From positions 1,725,961 to 1,789,960 of the forward strand of contig SCFE01000065.1 in NCBI GenBank assembly GCA_004352715.1: a stretch of 64,000 bases of DNA, written 5' to 3'. The notes below the pieces were generated by a model, which did not search any database, was not told the origin of the DNA, and was given only the letters and a program-made list of their open reading frames with translations. This document shows positions 44,984 to 56,263 of this stretch, one piece after another. Both the position numbers and the translations under genes were made by a program. The DNA comes from Hofstenia miamia. Its lineage: Eukaryota > Xenacoelomorpha > Acoela. Each line of letters starts with the position of its first letter. The first letter of the stretch is position 1.

Positions 44984-46373
44984 ATGATTCTAAGATATTT
45001 CTTGCTCTTGCTTATTGGGTCCAACTCATTTTATACATTCATAGTTCGCAATTCACTCTACGTGTCAATAATATCTATGGTAGATGAGGAGACAGTTCAT
45101 ACCAAAAATGTTGAAATCAACAAAACCGAGTGTCCTCAAAAGCAAATTGCAGAGTCCACCTTGCGAAATTTCTCTGAAAGGACTTTTGATTGGTCTCTAG
45201 GTCAAGTAAGCTTGATATTAAGTGCTTATTATTATACACATACATTTCTATCACCAGTTACCGGTGTTTTTGTGGAACATGTTTCTCCCATAAAAGCTCT
45301 GATGTTATCAAAACTAATACATGGGGGTATCTGCTGCACGATTCCATTTCTTTGTCCATTTGGAACTACCTTCGTTGTCATTGCAAGACTAGTAATGGGT
45401 GTGTGCTCAGCACTTACATTTCCTGCAACTTTTGCAGTTTTAAAAAGAGTAACTAACAATAATGAATTACCAATGGCTGTAAATCTATTTTATACTATGG
45501 TAGGAGTAGGGTGCGTTTCAGCTCCTATTATTGCTGGCTGGTATTGTAGTGATCCAAAATTAGGTGGCTGGCCGATGAGTTTCTATGTCCCTGGTGGCAT
45601 GGAAATGATATATGTCGGATTCACTTCTCTCTATTAAACGTTTCCTATCTTTTGAAAAAGATTATGAAGACGCTAAGGCAATGAGTGATAAACTATTAAG
45701 TGAATCAGAAATTAAGAATGACAAGTGGAAACTATTTTTTGATTGGAAAGTATACGTTTTAGCTTACACTGATTTGAACTTCACTCTGATATTTAAATTG
45801 ATCACTATGACAGTTCCACAATATTTGGCAGAAGTTATTCATTTTCCAATATTTGACAATGGGATATTAAGTTCAATCCCGATGATAATCTACACATTTA
45901 CGTCACTGATCTCTACTTTCATTACAAGTTATTGCATCAACAAACTAAATTATAAGCCGCAAAGAGTTCATTCACTATTTTATACGGTTTTTAATATTTC
46001 AGGCTTTATGCTACCATTAATTTCTCCATTCATCGGCTGCAACGGTTATTTGGCAGTTGTTATCTTCACTCTTTGGATGATGTGCAGCACCGTTTGTTTT
46101 TCACATGTCATTTGTGTGATGTCACAGTATGACAAGCATATTGGAATAGTCGGAGGAATTGTAACTTCAATTGGAAACTCGGCAGGATTTCTGACTCCTT
46201 TAGTTATACATTTTTTTGTGGCAGACGATGTCACTGATTCTAGCAACTGGATACATGCGTTTATTACATTGGGCGTGCTCGATCTTCTTGGATCAGTATT
46301 TTTCAACATGGTTCTGTGGATTAAGCAAACTAATTCATATTTACTTGGCAAAAACTCTGTAAACGTTGAGTAA
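44984..46373 (+). CDS. SLC17-like (sialin/VGLUT-type) transporter, interrupted
   Basis: Major-facilitator family protein in two overlapping frames, 44984-45637 and 45612-46373. The first holds the N-terminal membrane segment, an extended loop with two N-linked sites (INKT, RNFS), and segments matching SLC17: SLGQVSLILSAYYYTH, then TGVFVEHVSPIKAL, CPFGTTFVVIARLVMGVCSAL, and GGWPMSFYVPGG. The second starts after the segment-5 position with SDSLLSIKR and continues with WKLFFDWKVYVLAYTDLNF, TVPQYLAEVIHFPIFDNGIL and GIVGGIVTSIGNSAGF. SLC17 members carry organic anions with Na+ or H+. At about 45604-45620 roughly ten residues of a membrane segment and the frame are lost compared with the family. 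There is no intron over 1.4 kb. It may be a processed or decaying copy, or carry a sequence error. Confidence 0.7.
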
Positions 46374-46566
46374 AAATATAAATACAGTTCTTGTTTGAAA
46401 GTGTAAAATCTCGAAGACAAATAAGTTTTGAGGTATATGAGCGTAAGAAATGATATTTTACTGTAATTCGTGAAATCTGTATACATTCAGTTTCAGGCAA
46501 AATTTATCATGGATATGGAAATGATTAGCTATACAATACAACACTCTTGTTTGATTAATGTCAAAC

Positions 46567-47828
46567 TAACAGAATTCAGTGCGTCAAATTAAATAATACT
46601 TTCTCTAATTGGCTATCTATAAAAAACGGAGTACCGCAAGGTACCATTCTTGGACCGCTACTTTTTAACATATATGTAAACGACATGCAGCAACATACGA
46701 ATTGACAATCGATTCAATACGCCGATGATATATGCATTTTTAGTGGAAATACATCCTTAAATCAAGCAATAAATGATGTAGAACAAAATTGTGAAAAATT
46801 GAGTAAATATTTTAACATGCACAAATTAAACAACAACTGTGAAAAAACTGAATTTTGCAACCTAAATCCTCAGGGAAAAAGTGTATTACTATCGAATTGT
46901 TCACTTACTTTTAATAGCGTCTCAATCTCCCCTAAAGAATCCTACAAATATATAGGCATAACTATTGACTCAAAATTCACATACAAGCTGCAAGTAAAAG
47001 AAATTTTAAAGTGCATGGCAATAAGTATTCAAACAATATCACACGTAGCTGAACATTTACCCTCTGCCAATATGATTCAATTATTTCATGGTTTAGTCAT
47101 GAGTCCTCTTAATTATTCAAATACACTTTTTTCAAGTTTAAATGAATCATTAGTAAAAAAACTTACAATACAATTAAAATGGCCATTGAATGTTTGTCAG
47201 AAAAACTCCTCCAAAACAAGAAATTACATTTTGTCATCTTTGCCGTTTCCAAATCAACTTTTTATTTTTAATATTTTGATAAAGNNNNNNNNNNNNNNNN
47301 NNNNNNNNNNNNNNNNNNNNNNNNNNNNNNNNNNNNNNNNNNNNNNNNNNNNNNNNNNNNNNNNNNNNNNNNNNNNNNNNNNNNNNNNNNNNNNNNNNNN
47401 NNNNNNNNNNNNNNNNNNNNNNNAATATCATTTCCAAACTTTTGTCATAAGCGCAATATAAGAACTAATCATTATACTAGCATTAAATTTCGTAAAAAAA
47501 TCAAGCAACAGTCTTTTATTAATGTTGCAATTCGCAATTGGAATCGATTACCAAATGAAATTAAAATGATTAAGAGTGCAATTAAGTTTAAAAGAAAATT
47601 GAAGACATTTATGTTGAAGGAAAAATTCATTTTCGGTAAATCATGGTTAGGATTCAAATTTTACAATAAAGATTATACAATAACGCGCAATTAATTTTCA
47701 TAGCCTGAACAGAACAGGTTTTGTAGTCTTGTTATTTTTTTGTAAATATTATAGTTAGTTATCATTCTTGATGCTATTCAGTAATAACCAGTCTTGAAAT
47801 TGAAAATATTATCTGAATAAAGAGTATC
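46567..47828 (+). mobile_element. 5'-truncated LINE with RT end (family 1)
   Basis: It begins inside the RT domain: KNGVPQGTILGPLLFNIYVN and, after a stop, QYADDICIF (the YADD catalytic pair). The frame 46799-47284 continues as thumb with SYKYIGITIDSKFTY. After a 139-N gap it resumes at 47424 and ends with SFINVAIRNWNRLPNEIK and SWLGFKFYNKDYTI, then a stop at about 47694. The 3' UTR ends in a TATCTTATGTTATCTTATCC tail (to 47828). The GVPQG/YADD type RT and WN.LP C-terminus are those of non-LTR elements of the CR1/Jockey type. Dead: stop codon in RT. Confidence 0.85.
47285..47423. other. Assembly gap (139 N)
   Basis: An estimated-size gap inside the LINE. The frame cannot be followed across it. 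Confidence 0.99.
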
Positions 47829-48494
47829 TTATGTTATCTTATCCTATTAATTGGAGAAAATCTCTGTGCGAATTCGCAATCAGACTTCATTACAATGTAA
47901 AATATACAAGTACATTCACAATAGACAACGGCTTACGTTTGTTTCAAAATATTTATTGAATAACGTATTTTTCCTAAAGCAAGAATTTTTGATCCAATGT
48001 ATGAGAATGCTAAAATGCCATGAAACAATTCAGAATGTCAAATTATAATTGTCCCGAGCAAATAATTTCGAATTCTTAACTAAATTTGAATTTCAATTCT
48101 CCATTTCGCAGTACACTTCAATTTATTCTTGTACATGACTTGATTCTGTTAACATTTAAAGGCTCTCGTCAGGCAGTATAAAGTTGCAAAAATGTATATT
48201 AAATATGTTGGAACTCATGTCCAGTTTTTGCATGATTAATCTTAAGATAATGACAACTTAATATATTTACAGTTTCCACCAAATTTCTTAAACTTTTATT
48301 TTTTTAATTAAGTATGATATTCCTGTTTGATCATTGTGATACTGATTTGGAAATTAATATAATTAAGCAAATAATGTGGTTAAAAGGAGTTCTTGTCAAC
48401 CCATATGTGTGAAAAATATTGTCTTGATCCTAGTTTTTTGCCATTCAATTTTTGGCAATAATTAATTGAATCCCTTAGGGGTTGCATGTACATT
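47829..48494. other. AT-rich spacer without supported gene
   Basis: A frame at 47851-48048 has no motif. Nothing else recognised. Confidence 0.4.
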
Positions 48495-48645
48495 ATATGT
48501 ACCACCCTAGTGTAGCATAATAGATGCATTTCAAAATTTATTTTTTGGCGATAGGTACTTCTTAGTCTCTCCTTAATGCAAATCATTTGTTTTTAATACT
48601 AAATCAGCTTCAGTTTCACTATGGGCCTCAAAAGGCTAAACTTCT
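48495..48645 (+). repeat. Dispersed repeat, copy 1 of a direct pair
   Basis: Shares TATGTACCAYCCTARTGTAG, ATAGATGCATTTCAAAATTTA, TTAATGCAAATCATT and AGCAGCTTCAG-like strings with 49245-49395, in the same order and orientation. No coding potential. Confidence 0.7.
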
Positions 48646-49244
48646 AACTATAGATAGTTTATATTAAAAATTCACAGAAGCAACTTTTTAGCAAATTGTA
48701 AAATATTTTAGGCAGGGGGATCATTTCCCCCTCAAAGACTTTGGAAGAAACTCTGTTTAAAAGTCAGTGGCCCCCTGCTCTAACCATCCCAAAAGTTGTA
48801 CTGTTAATCTATACAAATCCTGAATATTCGTCAATTCCCGATAGAGGTAAACATAATGCTCAGAAACAATTGACTCCATGTGATTTATTACCAATTCTGC
48901 TGAATTCAACTTTTATTATACACCAAGTGCACAGTTATATTAAATGATATTATTTTCAAAATGTATTATCAGATTAATTAATGGAGCAACATTAACTTTG
49001 TGCAAAATTCATTCGTTTTATAAGCGAAGCAATGGAATAACTGTTGAGTAATATTGCTATATAAATAACTATTTACAGTTGTTAATTGCTGGGAGGCGTA
49101 GTAATGAGTTTCTTCGCTCTCTGTAAACGATTTTATAGAATACCGCAAGACTTTGAACGGATTTAAATAATTGCAAGCAAAAGATCCTCCCGTTTTCGTC
49201 TTTACTGATTAGATCGAATCTACGGATCAGTATTTTGGTGGAAA
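48646..49244. other. Spacer without supported gene
   Basis: Frames at 48741-48947 and 49069-49287 (reverse) carry no motif. Confidence 0.4.
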
Positions 49245-49395
49245 TAGTTATGTACCATCCTAATGTAGCATCATAGATGCATTTCAAAATTTAATTTTGG
49301 TGATAGGTCACTTGTTACGCCATCTGCTTAATGCAAATCATTCGTTTTTGCAACTAAAGCAGCTTCAGCTTCAATTTGGTCCTCAAAGGGTTAAA
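49245..49395 (+). repeat. Dispersed repeat, copy 2 of a direct pair
   Basis: Partner of 48495-48645; about 750 bases apart. Roughly four fifths of the bases agree by eye. Confidence 0.7.
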
Positions 49396-50178
49396 CTTGA
49401 AAGAATCACTTCCTTGTCCGGTGACCTGACTACAACGGGATTTGCCCGTTTCTCCCAGACTAAGCCCAGGATATTTTGGAAACTCGAATATAAACAAACT
49501 CAAATAAGCCAAATTACGCAGGCAGTGTACACCATCTAGATAGTATGGATATATAGCTGCTAGAGCTAGAAGAATCTTTATATTTTTACCCTTGTAAGTT
49601 TTGGCTACAATAGACTAGGTGATTGGTCGCACATGATCTATCAATTGTCAAAGTATCGTACGACTAGTGTTTAGACAGTGATTATAATTGTAATGCAGTC
49701 TAACCACTTAATGGTGATGCAATTTAGTAATTATTTTTTTTACCAATCAGTCTAACCGAAAGCTATCCTAAATGATATTTGCCTTCTTCAATATCAAAGT
49801 AAAATTGCCGAAACAATTTTTTAGTTTCAATAATGCTTTTTGTTACAATGCTACTCAGAATGTGTGCATGCCAGTTTTGGTTGGCCTAAATGCAATGTTC
49901 ATGCTGCAATGTCTGAATATTTTACAGCAGCAAAGATCCCTACATCCTTGAAATAATTTTTCATGTAAAAATTTACGTCACAAGAATATAAAGAGATATT
50001 TAAGCCAATTAAATACCTTATTATTCATTTTATGCATAAAACCTAATTGATGAACTTAAAAAAAATACACGGTTTATCAAACTCATCTCACATATAATTG
50101 ACCCATTATACTCCAGGCTGGTTAACAAATAGACAAAACCAAAAAGTTATATGGTAACATCTAAACTATTAATCTATA
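49396..50178. other. Spacer without supported gene
   Basis: Nothing recognised up to the target-site hexamer at 50179. Confidence 0.4.
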
Positions 50179-50184
50179 TGTCAT
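50179..50184. other. Target-site duplication, left (TGTCAT)
   Basis: Identical to 54470-54475, each touching the terminal A of the inverted repeats. Confidence 0.8.
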
Positions 50185-50271
50185 AGTAGTTAAGATGGGT
50201 CGTAGGAGACGACAAACAAACGCCTCTGATTGGTCGAGAGCTGGATTCGTAACACCTATTCTGATTGGTCG

Positions 50272-51271
50272 NNNNNNNNNNNNNNNNNNNNNNNNNNNNN
50301 NNNNNNNNNNNNNNNNNNNNNNNNNNNNNNNNNNNNNNNNNNNNNNNNNNNNNNNNNNNNNNNNNNNNNNNNNNNNNNNNNNNNNNNNNNNNNNNNNNNN
50401 NNNNNNNNNNNNNNNNNNNNNNNNNNNNNNNNNNNNNNNNNNNNNNNNNNNNNNNNNNNNNNNNNNNNNNNNNNNNNNNNNNNNNNNNNNNNNNNNNNNN
50501 NNNNNNNNNNNNNNNNNNNNNNNNNNNNNNNNNNNNNNNNNNNNNNNNNNNNNNNNNNNNNNNNNNNNNNNNNNNNNNNNNNNNNNNNNNNNNNNNNNNN
50601 NNNNNNNNNNNNNNNNNNNNNNNNNNNNNNNNNNNNNNNNNNNNNNNNNNNNNNNNNNNNNNNNNNNNNNNNNNNNNNNNNNNNNNNNNNNNNNNNNNNN
50701 NNNNNNNNNNNNNNNNNNNNNNNNNNNNNNNNNNNNNNNNNNNNNNNNNNNNNNNNNNNNNNNNNNNNNNNNNNNNNNNNNNNNNNNNNNNNNNNNNNNN
50801 NNNNNNNNNNNNNNNNNNNNNNNNNNNNNNNNNNNNNNNNNNNNNNNNNNNNNNNNNNNNNNNNNNNNNNNNNNNNNNNNNNNNNNNNNNNNNNNNNNNN
50901 NNNNNNNNNNNNNNNNNNNNNNNNNNNNNNNNNNNNNNNNNNNNNNNNNNNNNNNNNNNNNNNNNNNNNNNNNNNNNNNNNNNNNNNNNNNNNNNNNNNN
51001 NNNNNNNNNNNNNNNNNNNNNNNNNNNNNNNNNNNNNNNNNNNNNNNNNNNNNNNNNNNNNNNNNNNNNNNNNNNNNNNNNNNNNNNNNNNNNNNNNNNN
51101 NNNNNNNNNNNNNNNNNNNNNNNNNNNNNNNNNNNNNNNNNNNNNNNNNNNNNNNNNNNNNNNNNNNNNNNNNNNNNNNNNNNNNNNNNNNNNNNNNNNN
51201 NNNNNNNNNNNNNNNNNNNNNNNNNNNNNNNNNNNNNNNNNNNNNNNNNNNNNNNNNNNNNNNNNNNNNNN
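50272..51271. other. Assembly gap (1000 N)
   Basis: Begins inside the left inverted repeat and ends inside a LINE. Confidence 0.99.
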
Positions 51272-52231
51272 GTTTTAATCCATTTCGTGGTAATTTTTGG
51301 GGTTGAGTGAGAAGACCTTTGAAATTTGATAGATGTAAAACAGTGATCCGAGAATGGGCATTCAGAAGAGGTGTACTGGAAGTGTGTATTATTGTTTTCA
51401 GCTAATGCAATGTAGTCAATTAGAGTCCTACTCGATGATGTGATTCTAGTGGGCAATGTTTTATTGGTTAATACAAGATTAAATGTGTTTAAGAACAAAT
51501 CCATTTTACATTGATCATTAGCATTTAAATAATTGAGGTTCCAATCTCCGAAAAGTGCTAAATCTTTATTTTCAGAACATGCAAGTGATAATTCTTCTTC
51601 TAGTTGTTGAAATTGGCAAATTTCTTATGTGGACAATATGATACATTTAATAATTGTTTTTGAAATCTAGAATTTTTAATTGGATTAGTAATTTCAACCC
51701 ATAGACTGTCAAAATTTGATGTGTTAGGACTTTTAATATCGTTGCGTATTTTGGGATTGAATGACTTTGCAACTAAAAGTAATACATCTCCACCTTTTGA
51801 TTTTCCTAATATATTGTTCAAAACTCTATCCTTTCTAAATAGTGTAAAAGTTTCATTAACAGACCATGTGCTATCTAGATCGTCAATTTTTAGCCAAGTT
51901 TCAGAAATTGCGAGAATTAAATCATTTTTAGTATTTGAANATTTCAACCCATAGACTGTCAAAATTTGATGTGTTAGGACTTTTAATATCGTTGCGTATT
52001 TTGGGATTGAATGACTTTGGAACTAAAAGTAATACACCTCCACCTTTTGATTTTCCTAACATATTGTTCAAAACTCTATCCTTTCTAAATAGTGCAAAAT
52101 TTTCATTAACAGACCATGTGCTATCTAGATCGTCAATCTTTAGCCAAGTTTCAGAAATTGCGAGAATTAAATCATTTTTAGTATTTGAAACGAATTCCCT
52201 ATATTCGAAATTTTTAATACTTAGATTCTGA
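51272..52231 (-). mobile_element. LINE endonuclease (EEP type) fragment, duplicated at an N
   Basis: The reverse-strand apurinic-type endonuclease shows LILAISETWLKIDDLDS, FRKDRVLN, then GKSKGG and VAKSFNPKIRNDI, a GDWN site (about 51570), LPTRITSSSRTLIDYIAL and the final SDH (CPFSDHCFTSIKF). 51600-51939 and 51941-52190 are near-identical (differences such as AACTAAAAGT/GGAACTAAAAGT), joined by a single N at 51940, so the N-terminal half is present twice. A frameshift lies near 51605. RT would follow in the 50272-51271 gap. The C-terminal LINE piece at 52860 is a separate fragment. Confidence 0.8.
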
Positions 52232-52378
52232 AAATTTAAATGTACGTTGAAAATTTAAATGTACGTGAAAATTTAAATGTACGTTGAAAATTTAAATGTA
52301 CGTTGAAAATTTAAATGTACGTCAAAATTTAAATGTACGTCGAAAATTTAAATGTACGTTGAAAATTTAAATGTACTT
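52227..52378. repeat. 19-bp minisatellite, about 8 units
   Basis: Unit GAAAATTTAAATGTACGTT, with a few one-base variations (GTCA, GTCG, GTG). On the reverse strand the unit next to the LINE endonuclease reads as its opening residues VHLNFQ, so the array appears to have grown out of those codons. Confidence 0.9.
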
Positions 52379-52859
52379 TCTTACTGCCGTTTGATCATTA
52401 GAATTTATTTTATGAGGGTGATCTTGGGGTGAAAAGTGAAAAAACACCCGACCGAGGTAGGTTTAAGTCCAGAGATGATTTTGTCGAGATTACTCCACTC
52501 AATTATACCCCAATTATGTAGTAAAACCTAGGGTGTTGCAGTAGTTTTGCATATATTGTGATCGTTTCAAAAAAAGTAGTGGATGTACTGGACATATAAA
52601 ATGATTGTTCTCCAATATGTAGAACATTTGAAATGTTCATTCAATGAAGCAAACTTAAAACTAAATGCTCGAAATTGATTTAACAACAACAACATATATT
52701 TAAGTTCTCATGTACATATACATGTATTAAGTTTACAAACTTATTAAGAACATAAATAATGCAACTTTCTTCATATGAGCTTAGTTATGTCAGTAAATGG
52801 TTGTTTCTTGGTTACGTTTACAAATTACATATAATTTAAAAAATATTTTTACTTATTGT
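52379..52859. other. AT-rich spacer inside the TIR element
   Basis: No frame or motif recognised. Confidence 0.4.
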
Positions 52860-53014
52860 TCTTGAGTTGCACATCTTATTCTATAATTAGTCAGATAATT
52901 GATATTTTGTTGTGTAATCATGTTTTTCAACTTCTTCTTAAATATTGTAAAATTTTTTTCACTTGTGCGTTAATCCAGTTTGTTCCATAGTGATATTGAA
53001 TAATTTAGGAAGAA
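52860..53014 (-). mobile_element. LINE C-terminal fragment
   Basis: The reverse frame reads NYSISLWNKLD, then a stop and SEKNFTIFKKKLKNM, the WN.L...F...LK signature at the end of CR1/Jockey-type ORF2. It is cut by the gap at 53015. Confidence 0.5.
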
Positions 53015-54014
53015 NNNNNNNNNNNNNNNNNNNNNNNNNNNNNNNNNNNNNNNNNNNNNNNNNNNNNNNNNNNNNNNNNNNNNNNNNNNNNNNNNNNNNN
53101 NNNNNNNNNNNNNNNNNNNNNNNNNNNNNNNNNNNNNNNNNNNNNNNNNNNNNNNNNNNNNNNNNNNNNNNNNNNNNNNNNNNNNNNNNNNNNNNNNNNN
53201 NNNNNNNNNNNNNNNNNNNNNNNNNNNNNNNNNNNNNNNNNNNNNNNNNNNNNNNNNNNNNNNNNNNNNNNNNNNNNNNNNNNNNNNNNNNNNNNNNNNN
53301 NNNNNNNNNNNNNNNNNNNNNNNNNNNNNNNNNNNNNNNNNNNNNNNNNNNNNNNNNNNNNNNNNNNNNNNNNNNNNNNNNNNNNNNNNNNNNNNNNNNN
53401 NNNNNNNNNNNNNNNNNNNNNNNNNNNNNNNNNNNNNNNNNNNNNNNNNNNNNNNNNNNNNNNNNNNNNNNNNNNNNNNNNNNNNNNNNNNNNNNNNNNN
53501 NNNNNNNNNNNNNNNNNNNNNNNNNNNNNNNNNNNNNNNNNNNNNNNNNNNNNNNNNNNNNNNNNNNNNNNNNNNNNNNNNNNNNNNNNNNNNNNNNNNN
53601 NNNNNNNNNNNNNNNNNNNNNNNNNNNNNNNNNNNNNNNNNNNNNNNNNNNNNNNNNNNNNNNNNNNNNNNNNNNNNNNNNNNNNNNNNNNNNNNNNNNN
53701 NNNNNNNNNNNNNNNNNNNNNNNNNNNNNNNNNNNNNNNNNNNNNNNNNNNNNNNNNNNNNNNNNNNNNNNNNNNNNNNNNNNNNNNNNNNNNNNNNNNN
53801 NNNNNNNNNNNNNNNNNNNNNNNNNNNNNNNNNNNNNNNNNNNNNNNNNNNNNNNNNNNNNNNNNNNNNNNNNNNNNNNNNNNNNNNNNNNNNNNNNNNN
53901 NNNNNNNNNNNNNNNNNNNNNNNNNNNNNNNNNNNNNNNNNNNNNNNNNNNNNNNNNNNNNNNNNNNNNNNNNNNNNNNNNNNNNNNNNNNNNNNNNNNN
54001 NNNNNNNNNNNNNN
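53015..54014. other. Assembly gap (1000 N)
   Basis: Placeholder gap in the interior of the TIR element. Confidence 0.99.
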
Positions 54015-54026
54015 AAATGAAACATT

Positions 54027-54180
54027 TGTGATATTATCAAAGTGGAATTAGTCATGCCAAAAAATGGCCTGTGATATTATCAAAGTGAACCTGAAAGGGG
54101 TTGTTATAATACGGTATATATTAACATGGCGTAATGCAAACAAATGTGATATTATCAAAAATTACTCATGCCAAAAAATG
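54027..54180. repeat. Degenerate repeat TGTGATATTATCAAAGTG (three units)
   Basis: Units at about 54027, 54070 and 54145, with CATGCCAAAAAATG between them twice. It lies inside the TIR element near its right end. Confidence 0.7.
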
Positions 54181-54475
54181 TAATTATATCAAAACAATGT
54201 AAAATTTGGGCGTGTATCATTTAAGCAGGTCTGAATGTGCTAATTAAAAATGCATTGGCAAGCTGTCAAAAAATCAATTAGTGAGATCTTCAAAGCACTT
54301 AGCGCCAAGTATCAATTAGATGACTCAACGCCCCAACCACCCCTTTGATATTCACGGTGTGACATGTGACGTCATCAGCTCTCGACCAATCAGAATAGGT
54401 GTTACGAATCCAGCTCTCGACCAATCAGAGGCGTTTGTTTGTCGTCTCCTACGACCCATCTTAACTACTTGTCAT

Positions 54476-55469
54476 CGGGCCCTCAAACATTGACTATTGG
54501 TTCGCAAGTCGAACACCGAAGCTTGTAACCATGCCCCAGTCTTCATTATGGTTTCATCAAACTAGTTTTTAAACATAACTCCTGATCATGATGATATCAC
54601 CTATTTTTTTGTATTGGTGATAAATTGTAGCTTAATTTGCTTAAGATGTTCTTATGGCTATCTTACAACGTCATTTTTCTAAGAAAAAAGAACAATTTTT
54701 TCTTTATTACCACAGTTCATTTGTTGCCTTCTTCAACAAATATTCTTTATTTGATTACAAATATAAGTAGTATAACTTGCATAGATTTTTTCACTGCTGG
54801 TGTTTTTGACAGCAACATAACATACCTCTGCATGACATATCTATTGAGGATACACATAATTGATATTAAGCTTGCGGCAACAATTTTGAATAAAATTTCG
54901 CCTAAGCTGAAGGACTGGCAAGTTGGAATTTATACTCAATGCAATAAGTAGGCTTTAACTTTACAGGTGTGCAATCTTCTTTCTGTTTATACAATTAGAC
55001 ATATTTGAAATTGATTTTAGCTAAAACATGCAATCGAGTAATCTCTCCGTTCCTTTTCCATGTAAATTTGCGTTTTCTAATTCAGCTGAAGAGTAGATAG
55101 AAATCGAAAAAAAATGATCTATTTTTGCAAAATTTATTACCACACCCCAAATACTCTTAGCTAAAACGTAGGGAAGAAAGACTTCCTTATAAAATATTTA
55201 TACATATTAAACAATAGCAATTGGTTTTAATCCTATTTCGGCCAGGGTGATGAGGAAGTACCCCGTTCACAAATAATGTTATATGTCTAAATCGAAAATC
55301 TAACCCTGATATTTTTATACTTCTCATAAGATATTGTTCGCAAGACAAATATCTAAAAAGAAATAAACTTTCATGATTTTTCTGTTTATACACATTCTAA
55401 AAATCTAGTATATATATATTGCTATCTTAATTGATATATTTTCTTCAGAACTTCAGGTGAGGATGGCAT
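54476..55469. other. AT-rich spacer without supported gene
   Basis: A frame at 54637-54951 (104 codons) and a reverse one at 55187-55393 have no recognised motif. Nothing else. Confidence 0.4.
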
Positions 55470-56263
55470 CCAATTATAAGATAAGATAAGATAAGATAAG
55501 ATAAGAGATTCTATATTCAGATAAATGTTTACAATTCAATAACTGATAATTTATCTGAATAGCGTCATAAATTACAAAAAAGTAACCAATCTACAAATCA
55601 ACATACATTACAAAAAGTAACAATTCTTACAGGCTATGGATGAATTACTTTATATTGCTATTTTAATGACGAGTTATCGTATAGTCATTGTTGTAAAATT
55701 TAAATCCTAACCATGATGTACCTAAAATATATTTTTGCTTAAGGAAGATTTTTAAACGTTTTTTAAAAGGTTTCAATTTTTCAATGCTTTTAATTTCTTT
55801 AGGTAGCGAATTCCAGGTTCGAATTGCGACATTAATGAAAGATTTCTTCAAAACTTTTTTCTTATACTTAACACATGTAAACATTTTAGATCTTGAATTC
55901 TGTTTATACGCAAATCCCGGGAATTTAATTGAATTATAAGGCGGTAGATTTTTTACTAGTTTGAAAAATGTTANAATTATTACTTGAAATGACTAATTTT
56001 GGCTTAAATATCTTCGAATGTTGAAATTCTTTGATTGTAGGAGTAATAGTATTACTCAATTTTACATTTTCACCTTGATTTTTCAAGCATTTAATGAATT
56101 TCGACTTTATTCCACAAACAATATCTTCATATTCAAGTTTTAATGCATCTGATAATTGTAGTTCATTTATAAAGTCATCAAGATTAGAAAAATCTTTAAA
56201 TAGCGCGTTTATTCGTCCATCCTCTATAAGAGGACTAGCTTTTAGAATTTCTGAATAATGCAT
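55470..56263 (-). mobile_element. LINE 3' end with (CTTAT)n tail (family 1)
   Basis: The reverse strand carries SFINVAIRTWNSLPKEIK, then a basic stretch and SWLGFKFYNNDYTI before a stop at 55663, nearly the same C-terminus as the LINE at 46567-47828. The 3' UTR ends in a (TTATC/CTTAT)n tail of about six units at about 55477-55507. A single N at 55974 joins it to another piece (frame 56263-55975), which is lysine/leucine-rich and may be an endonuclease-RT linker of another copy. AT-rich, truncated upstream. Confidence 0.75.

Larger units (their letters stand above)
50185..54469. mobile_element. TIR element with perfect 87-bp visible inverted repeats and 6-bp TSD
   Basis: 50185-50271 and the complement of 54383-54469 are identical at all 87 visible positions, starting AGTAGTTAAGATGGGTCG; on the left the repeat runs into a gap. 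TGTCAT lies directly outside both ends (50179-50184 and 54470-54475). The inverted repeat itself contains two CTGATTGGTCGAGAGCTG-type direct subrepeats. The nominal 4285 bases include two 1000-N gaps. The visible interior holds reverse-strand LINE pieces, a minisatellite and an AT-rich repeat, and no transposase. 5'-AG ends, long inverted repeats and a 6-bp duplication are known features of Polinton/Maverick elements; calling this a non-autonomous relative is inference. Confidence 0.8.

Noticed and set aside
45190-45459. Forward and reverse frames inside the transporter
   Set aside because: Shadows of the transporter frame.
46046-46486. 146-codon reverse frame
   Set aside because: Antisense to the transporter's C-terminal half, without own motifs.
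52227-52378. CRISPR-like array
   Set aside because: Units are contiguous without spacers and the genome is eukaryotic; it is a minisatellite.
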